Shown here piece by piece: positions 35,354 to 43,328 of a DNA stretch of 64,000 bases. Made by a program: the position numbers and the translations under genes. The notes under the pieces were generated by a model, which saw only the letters and a list, made by a program, of their open reading frames with translations, had not been told where the DNA came from and did not search any database. The stretch covers positions 1,736,001 through 1,800,000 of the forward strand of contig NZ_MJIE01000001.1 in assembly GCF_001940235.1 (NCBI RefSeq), given 5' to 3'. Numbering within the stretch: the stretch's first letter is position 1; the number at the start of each line of letters is the position of its first letter. This stretch comes from Hornefia porci. GTDB lineage: Bacteria; Bacillota; Clostridia; Peptostreptococcales; Anaerovoracaceae.

Positions 35354-36724
35354 CTACTTTCCAAGACAGAATCTGGAGAAGACCTCGTTCAGAATATCAT
35401 CCGCAACCGCCTCTCCGATAATTTCACCCAGACGCTCGTATGCGCTGTTTACATCAATTTCAATAATTTCCAGAGGTTCTTTCCTCCGGACCGCATCGAT
35501 GGCGTCGCAGAGGGACCTCTTTCCCTCCTCCAGGAGATCGCGGTGTCTGGCGTTTGTCACCAGCACACTTTCCCGGCGGCCGGCCATATCCGTTTCCACT
35601 CGGGAAACTATGCAGTCCTCCAGTGCTTTCAGTCCTTCTATATCCTTCATGCTCCCGGATACCGTCTGTGCTCCCCCCAGCGCCGAAGAAATCTCCGAGG
35701 CGGACAGCACCTGCGGAAGATCGGCTTTGTTGATGAGCACGATCGTGCGGGAGGGATCGACATGCTCCATGATGTCATAATCCTCCTGCTCCAGTTCCCT
35801 GCTCCCGTCGAGCACAAGAATCACGAGATCCGCTTTGTTGAAGGAGGCCTTGGACCGCTCGATTCCGATGGACTCGATCTTGTCATCCGTCCTGCGTATT
35901 CCGGCCGTATCGGTAAGGATTACCGGAATACCGCGTATGCTCAGACTTTCCTCTATCGTATCTCTCGTCGTTCCGGGAATTTCTGTCACAATGGCCCGGG
36001 ATTCCCGGAGCAGTCCGTTCATCAGTGAGGATTTTCCGACGTTCGGTTTTCCGATAATCGCTGCCCGCAGTCCCTCCCTGAGAATCCGTCCGGTATCTGC
36101 GCTGTCAATCAGCGTCTGAATCTGCTGCCGGACGGGATCCAGCCCGGTGAAAAGCTTCCGGTAAGTCAGCTCCTCGATATCCTCATCCGGATAATCGATA
36201 TTCACTGTCAGATCCACGAGCACATCCAGCAGCATGCTCCGGAGCATCCGGATCTTCCGGCTCAGAATTCCCTCCAGCTGCTCCACGGCCACGTCATAGG
36301 TTCTGTCTGTTTTCGCGGAAATCAGATCCATCACTGCCTCCGCCTGCGTCAGGTCAAGACGGCCGTTCAGAAAGGCTCTCTTTGTAAACTCTCCCCGCTC
36401 TGCCGCCCGTGCTCCCGAGCGGAGCACCAGCTCCAGGGTCTTCCTCAGCGGAACCATCCCGCCGTGACAGTTGATCTCCACCACATCCTCTGCAGTATAG
36501 GTCTTTGGCTTTTTCATCAGCACACAAAGAACCTCGTCGACGATGTTCTGTTCCTCGTCCACGATATGCCCGTATGTCATTCTTCTGTTGACGGGATCGC
36601 CGGACACCGCGGGAACAAAGATTTTCCGGAGGATTTCCTCCGCATCCTCTCCGCTGATGCGTATGATCCCGACTCCGCCTTCTCCGTAAGGCGTAGAGAT
36701 TGCCGCAATTGTATTCTTCATCAT
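35354..36724 (-). CDS. mnmE: tRNA modification GTPase MnmE
   Basis: A 456-residue potassium-activated GTPase, partner of MnmG. The N-terminal formyl-THF-binding domain starts NTIAAISTPYGEGGVGIIRISG; the G domain (about 220-380) has IIGKPNVGKSSLMN, GTTRDTIEESL, DTAGIRRTDD and LINKADL; and the last residues FCLGK include the conserved terminal Cys motif C-[LI]-G-K. The first two codons are both ATG, so the start may be 36724 or 36721. An intrinsic terminator precedes it, so mnmE-mnmG-rsmG may be transcribed partly independently of jag. Confidence 0.97.
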   Translation of the reverse strand: MMKNTIAAISTPYGEGGVGIIRISGEDAEEILRKIFVPAVSGDPVNRRMTYGHIVDEEQNIVDEVLCVLMKKPKTYTAEDVVEINCHGGMVPLRKTLELVLRSGARAAERGEFTKRAFLNGRLDLTQAEAVMDLISAKTDRTYDVAVEQLEGILSRKIRMLRSMLLDVLVDLTVNIDYPDEDIEELTYRKLFTGLDPVRQQIQTLIDSADTGRILREGLRAAIIGKPNVGKSSLMNGLLRESRAIVTEIPGTTRDTIEESLSIRGIPVILTDTAGIRRTDDKIESIGIERSKASFNKADLVILVLDGSRELEQEDYDIMEHVDPSRTIVLINKADLPQVLSASEISSALGGAQTVSGSMKDIEGLKALEDCIVSRVETDMAGRRESVLVTNARHRDLLEEGKRSLCDAIDAVRRKEPLEIIEIDVNSAYERLGEIIGEAVADDILNEVFSRFCLGK

Positions 36725-36726
36725 AG

Positions 36727-36751
36727 TATAAAAGCCCGCGAAGTGCGGGCT
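36727..36751 (-). terminator. Intrinsic terminator between jag and mnmE
   Basis: On the minus strand AGCCCGC-ACTTC-GCGGGCT forms a perfect 7-bp stem followed by TTTTAT. It starts eight bases past the jag stop codon and ends three bases before the mnmE start, dividing the usual run of oriC-proximal genes into two units or acting as a partial terminator. Confidence 0.85.
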
Positions 36752-36758
36752 ATATCTC

Positions 36759-37616
36759 TCAGTTCAGTTCTATGATAACCCTGCGATAAGGATCCTGTCC
36801 CTCGCTTCGCGTTGTTACACGAGGATCATCCTGCAGTGTAGCGTGAATGACTTTCCTCTCATAGGGGTTCATAGGCTCAAGCTTCACGGGACGTCTGGTG
36901 CGGACGACTTTATTCGCCAGTTTTCTGGCCAGCTGCTCCAGTGTGCGTTCCCGCTTGGATCTGTAATTTTCTGCGTCAACGACGACCTTAACGTAGTTGT
37001 CTCTGTCCTTGTTCACCACCAGGCTGGTCAGGTACTGAATCGCGTCCAGCGTCTGTCCCCTCTTCCCGATGATCGTGCCGGAATCGTTTCCGTCGATATT
37101 TACGTAAACGTTATCCTCATCCGCCCGGACAACCATGTTGAGCTTCAGCCCCATCTGCTCTGTAACTTCTTCCAGAAATTCCTTTGCCGGATGGTCCTCA
37201 CAGATCGGAAGAACGTCCATCGTCTTATGGAAATCCAGCTCTTCCAGTTTGCTGCTCCGCTGCACGGGAGCATCGTCGAAATCATTGCGGGAGGACTCGG
37301 CCTTCCGATGACGGTTTTTCTTCTCAGATGATTTCCGCGGAGCCTGTTCAGAACGGTTCCCGGCCGACGGCTTCTTTCTTTCAGACGCCGTGACGGAGAC
37401 CTTTGCCTTTTTTGTTTCAGGCACAGGCTCTTCCTCCTCGGTTTTTTTCTTCTTTTCAACTCTGACCAGAGCAAGCTTGGAACCGATACCGAAAAAACCC
37501 CGGCTCGGCTCTTCCAGAACAGTGACGTCAACCTCGTCCCTTGTGAGTTTGAGGTCCGCGAGAGCAAGCTCCACTGCGGAATCTACATCATCGCCCCATT
37601 TTTCTGTTACATCCAT
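36759..37616 (-). CDS. jag: RNA-binding protein Jag/KhpB
   Basis: A 285-residue RNA-binding protein (SpoIIIJ-associated, KhpB/EloR) that affects cell elongation in Gram-positives. The N-terminal Jag domain (about 1-55) reads TEKWGDDVDSAVELALADL and GFFGIGSKLALVRV. A long charged linker (about 60-125) follows, then KH (DDNVYVNIDGNDSGTIIGKRGQTLDAIQYL) and R3H (RTLEQLARKLANKVVRTRRPVKL, PYERKVIHATLQDD). The ATG at 37614-37616 with AAGGAG is used rather than a start 27 bases upstream. It is 47 bases downstream of yidC, the standard neighbour. Confidence 0.96.
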   Translation of the reverse strand: MDVTEKWGDDVDSAVELALADLKLTRDEVDVTVLEEPSRGFFGIGSKLALVRVEKKKKTEEEEPVPETKKAKVSVTASERKKPSAGNRSEQAPRKSSEKKNRHRKAESSRNDFDDAPVQRSSKLEELDFHKTMDVLPICEDHPAKEFLEEVTEQMGLKLNMVVRADEDNVYVNIDGNDSGTIIGKRGQTLDAIQYLTSLVVNKDRDNYVKVVVDAENYRSKRERTLEQLARKLANKVVRTRRPVKLEPMNPYERKVIHATLQDDPRVTTRSEGQDPYRRVIIELN

Positions 37617-37663
37617 ATTTACTCCTTGTATAAATCCGCGCACCGCAGGCGCGGATCCTGTCG

Positions 37664-38401
37664 CTACGTTCTGGCAACTGCCTTCGCGTGCTTCTTTCCT
37701 CTTTTCTTCGCCTCCGCTTCCTCTTTCATCTTCCTGCGAATCTGATTGAACCGGATATTATAGAAAATCTGGATAAACTGGCTCAGGAACCAGTAGGTCG
37801 CCAGTCCCGCAGCGTAGGTCTTCGCCAGCCAGACGATCATGATCGGAAAGCCGTATTTCATGACATTCATCATGGCGTTGCTGCTGTTCGGAGCCTGCCC
37901 CGGCATCGCGCCATTCTGCTGTGACATATAGAAGGACGCAAAGGTGGCGATTCCCGCCAGAATCGGCAGAATCCAGGGATCCGGCTGTGCCAGGTCATTA
38001 ATCCACAGAAAACTTTCGTGAACCGCAAAGTACATGCTTTCCGAAGGAACGTACTTCAAAGGATAACGAAGAAGTGTGAACAGGCCCATAATCACGATCA
38101 TCTGAATGATCATCGGCAGACATCCTGCCATCGGATTGACCCCTTCCTCCTTATACAGCTCCGTCATCTTCTGATTCATCATTTCCTTGTCATCCGCGTA
38201 CTGACGCTGGATCGCCTGCAGCTTGGGACCCATTTCTGACATCCCTGCAGTGGAAAGAATCTGCTTCTTATAGAACGGATAAAGACAGAGCTTCACGATA
38301 AGAGTCAGGATAATCAGCGCAATCGCGTAATTCCCCACCATATCATACAGCCATGTCAGGATCCATCCCAACGGTGTAGCGAGTATACCAAAAAAATCCA
38401 T
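37664..38401 (-). CDS. yidC: Membrane protein insertase YidC
   Basis: A 245-residue insertase for inner membrane proteins. Five hydrophobic segments are visible: about 5-25, 27-45, 93-112, 143-160 and 180-205. The conserved MVGNYAIALIILTLIVKLCLYP (first part of the core, including the hydrophilic-groove region) and GCLPMIIQM are present, and the C-terminus is strongly basic (RRKMKEEAEAKKRGKKH). No lipoprotein signal is evident, unlike B. subtilis SpoIIIJ. It follows yidD after 12 bases. Confidence 0.96.
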   Translation of the reverse strand: MDFFGILATPLGWILTWLYDMVGNYAIALIILTLIVKLCLYPFYKKQILSTAGMSEMGPKLQAIQRQYADDKEMMNQKMTELYKEEGVNPMAGCLPMIIQMIVIMGLFTLLRYPLKYVPSESMYFAVHESFLWINDLAQPDPWILPILAGIATFASFYMSQQNGAMPGQAPNSSNAMMNVMKYGFPIMIVWLAKTYAAGLATYWFLSQFIQIFYNIRFNQIRRKMKEEAEAKKRGKKHAKAVART

Positions 38402-38413
38402 TCATTTCCTCCA

Positions 38414-38644
38414 TTACGGAACAGGATCGTATCCCCCCGGATTCCAGGGATGACACCTCAAGATCCGCCGTATTCCTAAATATGTGCCCTTAATCGGCCC
38501 GTACTTCTCCAGCGCCTGGATAAAGTAAGTCGAACATGTAGGGTAGAATCGACATGTAGCCGGAAACAGCGGCGAAATACATATCTGATAGAATCGTATC
38601 AGCAATATGAATATCCTTCTTACAAAATTGCTAATATACTTCAT
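38414..38644 (-). CDS. yidD: Membrane protein insertion efficiency factor YidD
   Basis: A 76-residue membrane-associated protein that assists YidC-dependent insertion. The family hallmark [23 protein letters not shown] with three Cys, and [20 protein letters not shown], are complete. The start ATG at 38642-38644 overlaps the rnpA stop by four bases (ATGA). A longer upstream frame is inside rnpA and is rejected. Confidence 0.96.
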   Translation of the reverse strand: MKYISNFVRRIFILLIRFYQICISPLFPATCRFYPTCSTYFIQALEKYGPIKGTYLGIRRILRCHPWNPGGYDPVP

Positions 38645-39039
38645 TTCACTTCTTTCAATACCCCGGTTCTTCTGAACGCAGATTCCAGCGATTTCTGCAC
38701 CTGCTGGCACTTTGCTCCGTCGATCGTATTGCGGGCGATGATCACAAAATCATATCCGCACGGCAGGCGCATCCCGCTGAGGCGCATCGCCTCCTTCATC
38801 AGTCTGCGCGCCCTGTTGCGACGGACACTGTTGCCAACCTTCTTGCTGGCCAGAAAGGAGATTCTGTTGTGGTCCAGATTATTTTTCAGACAAAACACGA
38901 CGACATAACGATCGCCCACTGATTTGCCCTTTCTGTAAACCCTGTCAAAATCCTTCTGATATCGAAGTACGTCTTCCCGCCGCTTTTTCTTATGCGGAGA
39001 GCTTTTTTCTGCCTCTGGCTCTTCGTCTCTTGAGGACAT
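38641..39039 (-). CDS. rnpA: Ribonuclease P protein component, starting inside rpmH
   Basis: The protein subunit of RNase P, which matures tRNA 5' ends. The core [20 protein letters not shown] and the RNR motif [21 protein letters not shown] are diagnostic. The unusual point is the start: no ATG, GTG or TTG exists in this frame between the rpmH stop and the conserved core, so the only available start is the ATG at 39037-39039, which is 50 bases inside rpmH in the +1 frame. The product (132 residues) therefore has an extra N-terminal tail of about 25 charged residues ([20 protein letters not shown]). Only a poor GGAAG precedes the ATG, suggesting coupling to rpmH translation. It also overlaps yidD by four bases. 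Confidence 0.93.
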   Translation of the reverse strand: MSSRDEEPEAEKSSPHKKKRREDVLRYQKDFDRVYRKGKSVGDRYVVVFCLKNNLDHNRISFLASKKVGNSVRRNRARRLMKEAMRLSGMRLPCGYDFVIIARNTIDGAKCQQVQKSLESAFRRTGVLKEVK

Positions 39040-39124
39040 TTCTTCCGTTTTTGGTGGCCATTCTTTTACGAAAGCCGTGTTCTTTCTTTCTCTGTCTTTT
39101 CTTTGGCTGATATGTCTGTTTCAT
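38990..39124 (-). CDS. rpmH: 50S ribosomal protein L34
   Basis: A 44-residue ribosomal protein translated from the minus strand: [20 protein letters not shown] then [20 protein letters not shown] and KLSA. Every conserved block of L34 is present. GGGAGG precedes the ATG at 39122-39124. It is the first gene of the rpmH-rnpA-yidD-yidC-jag unit and its last 50 bases also encode the start of rnpA. A consensus promoter lies about 75 bases upstream. Confidence 0.97.
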   Translation of the reverse strand: MKQTYQPKKRQRKKEHGFRKRMATKNGRNVLKRRRARGRKKLSA

Positions 39125-39198
39125 GTTAACCTCCCGTTAATCATATAAATTTGATTTTTGCACAATCTAAATTACAATATGTGCACGCATATTGGTAT

Positions 39199-39227
39199 AT
39201 TATACTTTTATTATGTTTTTATGTCAA
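39199..39227 (-). promoter_or_regulatory. rpmH promoter, perfect consensus
   Basis: On the minus strand TTGACA (complement of 39222-39227) and TATAAT (complement of 39199-39204) are separated by 17 bases of A-rich DNA. This is the strongest promoter shape possible and fits a highly expressed ribosomal protein gene. Confidence 0.92.
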
Positions 39228-39253
39228 TACATCTTCACAAAAACACATCTGTC

Positions 39254-39283
39254 TTGACACATGATAAGACAACTTGCTATAAT
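39254..39283 (+). promoter_or_regulatory. Promoter of the PTS EIIC gene
   Basis: TTGACA at 39254-39259 and TATAAT at 39278-39283, spacer 18 bases. It diverges from the rpmH promoter; the two -35 boxes are 26 bases apart. The predicted leader is about 100 nt. Confidence 0.85.
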
Positions 39284-39349
39284 ATCTGCGATAACCCGTC
39301 GGACCGTCCCGTGCGCTCCTGCGCGCCGGATGCCGGCACAGCATATTTT

Positions 39350-39370
39350 TTTCTTTGCTGAACAAAGAAA
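39350..39370 (+). promoter_or_regulatory. Leader hairpin before the PTS EIIC gene
   Basis: TTTCTTTG (39350-39357) pairs perfectly with CAAAGAAA (39363-39370) around CTGAA. A shorter GC hairpin (GCCGG-ATG-CCGGC) followed by a run of seven T lies just upstream (39325-39351), so the leader could contain an attenuator. Its role is unknown. Confidence 0.4.
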
Positions 39371-39393
39371 GACATGACAGGAGAAAAATTGAA

Positions 39394-40476
39394 ATGAATG
39401 AACAAACCGGCTTCAGAGCCTTTTGTAAAAGAAAAGATATCGAAATCAGTTTCAGACGTTATGTACAGGACGCACTGTCCGCCATGGGTCTCGGACTGTT
39501 CGCTTCCCTTCTGATCGGGCTTATATCGAAAACCATCGGAGAGCAGCTTTGTAATATTCCCGGAATCACAGAAAAATCCGCAGTACCTGCTTTTCTGATT
39601 TTAATCGGTACAGCCGCAATGAATATGATGGGCCCGGCTATCGGCGCAGCGGTAGCCCGGTCTCTGAAAGCGCCTCCGCTGGTACTGTTTTCCTGCATTG
39701 CTCTCGGCTATATGGGAGCCACATTCACCGGATTCGGAATCAAATTCACAGGCGGTCCCGCCGGCGCGTTTATCGCGGTGGCAGTAGGAGCGGAATTCGG
39801 AAAGATGATATCTAAAGAAACGAAAATCGATATCATCGTTACCCCTGCGGTCACTCTTATTACAGGAGGACTGGCCGCCACTCTTATCGGCCCCGGCGTC
39901 GGCTGGCTGATGATGGAGCTGGGAAATTCCATCGTCGCCGCCTGTAACTGGCAGCCCTTCTGGTTCGGAATCTTCATTTCCGTCGTCGTCGGCCTGGTTC
40001 TTACCGCTCCAATTTCCTCTGCTGCCCTCTGTATCATGCTGGGTATTTCCGGTCTTGCGGCGGGCGCTGCAACAGCCGGATGCTGCGCGCAGATGATCGG
40101 TTTCGCCGTCATCAGCTACAAAGAAAACGGTATCGGCGGTTTCTTCGCCCAGGGAATCGGCACATCCATGCTGCAGGTTCCGAACATTGTACAGCATCCG
40201 TGGATTCTGGTACCCCCCACCCTTACGGCAGCCATCACCGGACCGATCAGTACCTGCATTTTCAAAATGACCAATAACGCCGCCGGCGCAGGTATGGGAA
40301 CCTCCGGTCTTGTGGGACAGATCATGACGCTGACGGATATGGGCTTCACACTCCCCGTATTTTTCAATATCCTTATCATACAGATAATCGCTCCCGCCAT
40401 TATCTCATGGCTGATTTACAAAGTCATGTACAGAGCAGGACTCATTAAAGACGGAGATATGAAACTGGATCTGTGA
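39394..40476 (+). CDS. PTS EIIC-type membrane transporter (PTS_EIIC_2 family)
   Basis: A 360-residue polytopic membrane protein with about ten hydrophobic segments, matching the stand-alone PTS_EIIC_2 group: YVQDALSAMGLGLFASLLIGLI, AAMNMMGPAIGAAVARSL, GFGIKFTGGPAGAFIAV and the late block GPISTCIFKMTNNAAGAGMGTSGLVGQ. These proteins resemble sugar-PTS membrane components but usually lack EIIA/EIIB domains, and none is encoded nearby, so the substrate and even PTS coupling are uncertain. The ATG at 39394 is chosen over one 39 bases upstream because GGAG precedes it. Its location between rpmH and dnaA, a gap normally without genes, is unusual. Confidence 0.85.
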   Translation: MNEQTGFRAFCKRKDIEISFRRYVQDALSAMGLGLFASLLIGLISKTIGEQLCNIPGITEKSAVPAFLILIGTAAMNMMGPAIGAAVARSLKAPPLVLFSCIALGYMGATFTGFGIKFTGGPAGAFIAVAVGAEFGKMISKETKIDIIVTPAVTLITGGLAATLIGPGVGWLMMELGNSIVAACNWQPFWFGIFISVVVGLVLTAPISSAALCIMLGISGLAAGAATAGCCAQMIGFAVISYKENGIGGFFAQGIGTSMLQVPNIVQHPWILVPPTLTAAITGPISTCIFKMTNNAAGAGMGTSGLVGQIMTLTDMGFTLPVFFNILIIQIIAPAIISWLIYKVMYRAGLIKDGDMKLDL

Positions 40477-40563
40477 AAACATCCGTAATATCATGAATGT
40501 TTTCATCGTTTTATGTAAAGCTCAGGTAAAATAAAAGCGGTGTTTTTATACTTATGAACAGTT

Positions 40564-40638
40564 TTATACACAACCTGTGGATAAAGTTGGGAAATATTTA
40601 TTTTCCAACTTTATTATTTTCCACTTGTATATGGATAA
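40564..40638. promoter_or_regulatory. oriC part 1: DnaA boxes upstream of dnaA
   Basis: TTATACACA (40564-40572), TGTGGATAA (40576-40584, reverse of the consensus TTATCCACA) and TATGGATAA (40630-40638, one mismatch) are DnaA boxes. An inverted repeat AAAGTTGG...CCAACTTT (40583-40612) with an A/T-rich loop lies between them. The dnaA promoter is probably in the same region, giving autoregulation. This is the upstream half of a bipartite origin like that of B. subtilis. Confidence 0.85.
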
Positions 40639-40687
40639 CTTATTAGTTAAAATATGAATTAATCACCGTTTAATCAAAGAGGGAAAC

Positions 40688-42067
40688 ATGAACGACAATC
40701 ATCAGACCTGGGAAAAGGTTTTAGCGATCATAAAAGAGGAGACAACGACGCCGAGTTTTAATCACTGGTTTGCCTCCGCTCATCTTCATTCTCTGGACGA
40801 CACCGCGAAAATCGCTTATCTGGAGACGCAGGATGAATTTAATGTGAGAATCCTGAACAACCGCTATAAGACCATGCTGGAAAATACCTTCAAAACTGTT
40901 CTTCAGGAGGACTACCGTGTCATCGTGCGGAAAACCACGGATTATGAAAATGAGCCGGAAAAGCCGGAAGCAGTCATCAGAAAAGAAAAGGCGAAGGTGA
41001 CCTATGTCAATAAGGAATTCAGAAACCAGAGGATTTTCAACCCGAAATTCAACTTTGACAATTTTGTGGTAGGAGAAAGCAACGAGCTCGCCTACGCCGT
41101 CGCCAAGGCGGTGGCGGAATATCCGGCCCAGTCGTATAATCCTTTGTTTCTCCACGGAAAATCAGGACTCGGCAAAACCCATCTGATGCACGCCATCGGA
41201 ATCTATCTTCTGGAAAACAACAACGATCTCAACGTTCTCTACGTCTCATCGGAAATGTTCACGAATGAGCTCATCAAGGCTCTGGGAGAGAAAAACGGAA
41301 CGAGGGAATTTAAGAACAAATACCGGAAGGTGGACGTTCTGCTGATTGACGACATCCAGTTCCTGGAGGGAAAGGAATCCACACAGATGGAATTTTTCAA
41401 TACCTTCAACGAGCTGTACGCGAACAATAAGCAGATTGTCATCTCCTCGGACAGACCGCCGGATCAGCTGGTGCGGCTCGATGAGCGGCTTCGTTCCCGT
41501 TTCTACTGGAAAATGGTGGCAGAGCTTATGCCGGCCGACTATGAAACCCGTGTGGCGATTCTGCAGAAAAAGGCTGAGAATGAGAACCTGACGATGGACA
41601 GCGACCTCTACGAGGTAATACAGTTAATTGCGGAACGGATCTCTGATAACATTCGTGTGCTGGAGGGAGCGTTTTACCGTGTTATTTCCTTCTCCAACCT
41701 GATGGACAAGAAAATAGACAAGTCCTTTGCGAAGAGGGTTCTGAAAGACATCATCATCAACGGGAGCAACAACCCTACCCCGGTACAGATAAAGAATGTG
41801 GTCAGCAAACATTTCAATATTAAAATCAACGATCTGGAATCCTCCAAAAGGACGAATCAGATCGCTTATCCGCGCCAGATCGCAATGTATCTCTGCCGGA
41901 CCATGACCGACTTCTCTTTTCCTCAGATCGGACAGCTTTTCGGAGGAAAGCATTATACAACCGTAATGCACGCCTGCGATAAAATACAGAAACAGCTGAG
42001 AACCGATCCGAACCTGAAGGAGGTCATCGACGAGCTGAAAAAGGAAATAAACAATGTTAACAATTAA
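40688..42067 (+). CDS. dnaA: Chromosomal replication initiator DnaA
   Basis: The 459-residue initiator that binds DnaA boxes, melts oriC and recruits helicase. Domain I covers residues 1-85, a short linker follows, and AAA+ domain III has Walker A GKSGLGKT (157-164), Walker B VDVLLIDDIQFLEG and sensor SSDRPPDQL with arginine-finger region RLRSRFYWKM. Domain IV carries the DNA-binding signature SSKRTNQIAYPRQIAMYLCR and FGGKHYTTVMHAC. The start follows GAGGG. It is the first gene of the replication block dnaA-dnaN-recF-gyrB-gyrA, and origin elements lie on both sides. Confidence 0.98.
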   Translation: MNDNHQTWEKVLAIIKEETTTPSFNHWFASAHLHSLDDTAKIAYLETQDEFNVRILNNRYKTMLENTFKTVLQEDYRVIVRKTTDYENEPEKPEAVIRKEKAKVTYVNKEFRNQRIFNPKFNFDNFVVGESNELAYAVAKAVAEYPAQSYNPLFLHGKSGLGKTHLMHAIGIYLLENNNDLNVLYVSSEMFTNELIKALGEKNGTREFKNKYRKVDVLLIDDIQFLEGKESTQMEFFNTFNELYANNKQIVISSDRPPDQLVRLDERLRSRFYWKMVAELMPADYETRVAILQKKAENENLTMDSDLYEVIQLIAERISDNIRVLEGAFYRVISFSNLMDKKIDKSFAKRVLKDIIINGSNNPTPVQIKNVVSKHFNIKINDLESSKRTNQIAYPRQIAMYLCRTMTDFSFPQIGQLFGGKHYTTVMHACDKIQKQLRTDPNLKEVIDELKKEINNVNN

Positions 42068-42137
42068 GAACAACTTTTACAGATTATCCTTATTTCAAAA
42101 ACAACTGTTTTTGTTAAAAAATAAAGTTGCTCTGAAG

Positions 42138-42190
42138 TTATCCACATAATCCACAGGCTCTACTACTAATACTACTAAAATAATTATAAG
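42138..42190. promoter_or_regulatory. oriC part 2: DnaA boxes, GC cluster and DnaA-trio-like tract
   Basis: TTATCCACA (42138-42146, perfect) directly abuts TAATCCACA (42147-42155) in the same orientation. GGCTC follows, then CTACTACTAATACTACTAA (42160-42178), whose complement reads as repeated 3'-GAT-5' units, and then A/T-rich DNA. DnaA box, GC cluster, trio repeats and AT-rich DNA in this order is the basal unwinding module described for B. subtilis, where it also lies between dnaA and dnaN. This is very probably the site where the origin opens. Confidence 0.9.
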
Positions 42191-42217
42191 TAAAAAAACG
42201 TATTTCGGAGGTCAATT

Positions 42218-43327
42218 ATGAAATTTTCATGCGATCAGCAAAAGCTGTCGAAAGCTCTCAACATCGTGTCCAGAGCTGTAACTTCCAGGACCACAATGCC
42301 CGTCCTGAAAGGAATCCTGCTTGAAGTCAGAGACGGTAAGCTCACGATGTCAGCATCCGATCTTGATGTTTCCATACAGAACACCATCGACGTTGATTCT
42401 CCGGAAGACGGATCCGTCATCGTAATGGCCAAGCTATTCGGAGACATCATCCGCAAGCTTCCGTCTACGGAAGTAAACGTCGTCTGCGATGACGAATACA
42501 ATGTCACCGTTAAATGCATGAACTCCAATTTCAAAATTATGGGAATGTCTACAGATGAATTTCCCAGCATCAATACGCTGGAGGAGGAAAGCAGGTTTGC
42601 CGAGTTCGACAAAGATGTACTTCGCAGCATGATTGAAAAAACAGCCTTTGCGGCCAGCGTAGACGAGTCCAGGGGAGTCATTACCGGCGTTCTGATTGAA
42701 ATGGAGAATGATCAGGTAAACATGGTGGCGATCGACGGCTATCGCATGGCGATTAACAGAAGGAACAAAGTAAATCCGCAGCAGAAAAAGATTATCGTTT
42801 CTGCCCGGACGCTGACGGATATCGGACGTATTCTGGGAGAGACGGACAGCAGCGAAAAAACAGGAACCCTTTATCTCAGCAGCAAGAAGGCTGTACTGAG
42901 AATGGACAATGTCCAGGCGGAAATGAAGCTGATGGAAGGTGAATTCATCGGATACAGGGATATCATTCCCGGGGAAAGTAAAATCATCATGACGGTGAAC
43001 CGCGGCATGCTTCTGGAAAGTATAGAGAGAGCGTCTCTTCTGTCCCGCGCCGGAAAGAACAATCTGATCCGGATGAACATTCAGGATACGATTCTGACCC
43101 TGACCTCCAATTCCGATGAAGGAAATGTCAGAGAGGAAATTCCCGTAACAAAAGAAGGAGAGGATCTGACCATCGGATTTAACGCACAGTATGTTATCGA
43201 TGTGCTGAAGGCGGTGGAGGATGACGAGGTGAAGATGCTGTTCAATACGCCTGTCAATCCTTGCCTGATTCAGCCGCTGAGCGGGGATGAATACGAATAT
43301 CTTGTCCTTCCGGTAAGAATAAACTGA
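42218..43327 (+). CDS. dnaN: DNA polymerase III beta subunit (sliding clamp)
   Basis: A 369-residue protein that dimerises into the ring that holds polymerases on DNA. Three clamp domains of about 120 residues are visible, beginning MKFSCDQQKLSKALNIVSRAV, SRTTMPVLKGILLEV, and ending with NPCLIQPLSGDEYEYLVLPVRI, the typical C-terminus forming part of the binding pocket. The ribosome site is CGGAGG. It starts about 150 bases after dnaA, with the unwinding region between them, and recF starts two bases after its stop. Confidence 0.98.
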   Translation: MKFSCDQQKLSKALNIVSRAVTSRTTMPVLKGILLEVRDGKLTMSASDLDVSIQNTIDVDSPEDGSVIVMAKLFGDIIRKLPSTEVNVVCDDEYNVTVKCMNSNFKIMGMSTDEFPSINTLEEESRFAEFDKDVLRSMIEKTAFAASVDESRGVITGVLIEMENDQVNMVAIDGYRMAINRRNKVNPQQKKIIVSARTLTDIGRILGETDSSEKTGTLYLSSKKAVLRMDNVQAEMKLMEGEFIGYRDIIPGESKIIMTVNRGMLLESIERASLLSRAGKNNLIRMNIQDTILTLTSNSDEGNVREEIPVTKEGEDLTIGFNAQYVIDVLKAVEDDEVKMLFNTPVNPCLIQPLSGDEYEYLVLPVRIN

Positions 43328-43328
43328 T

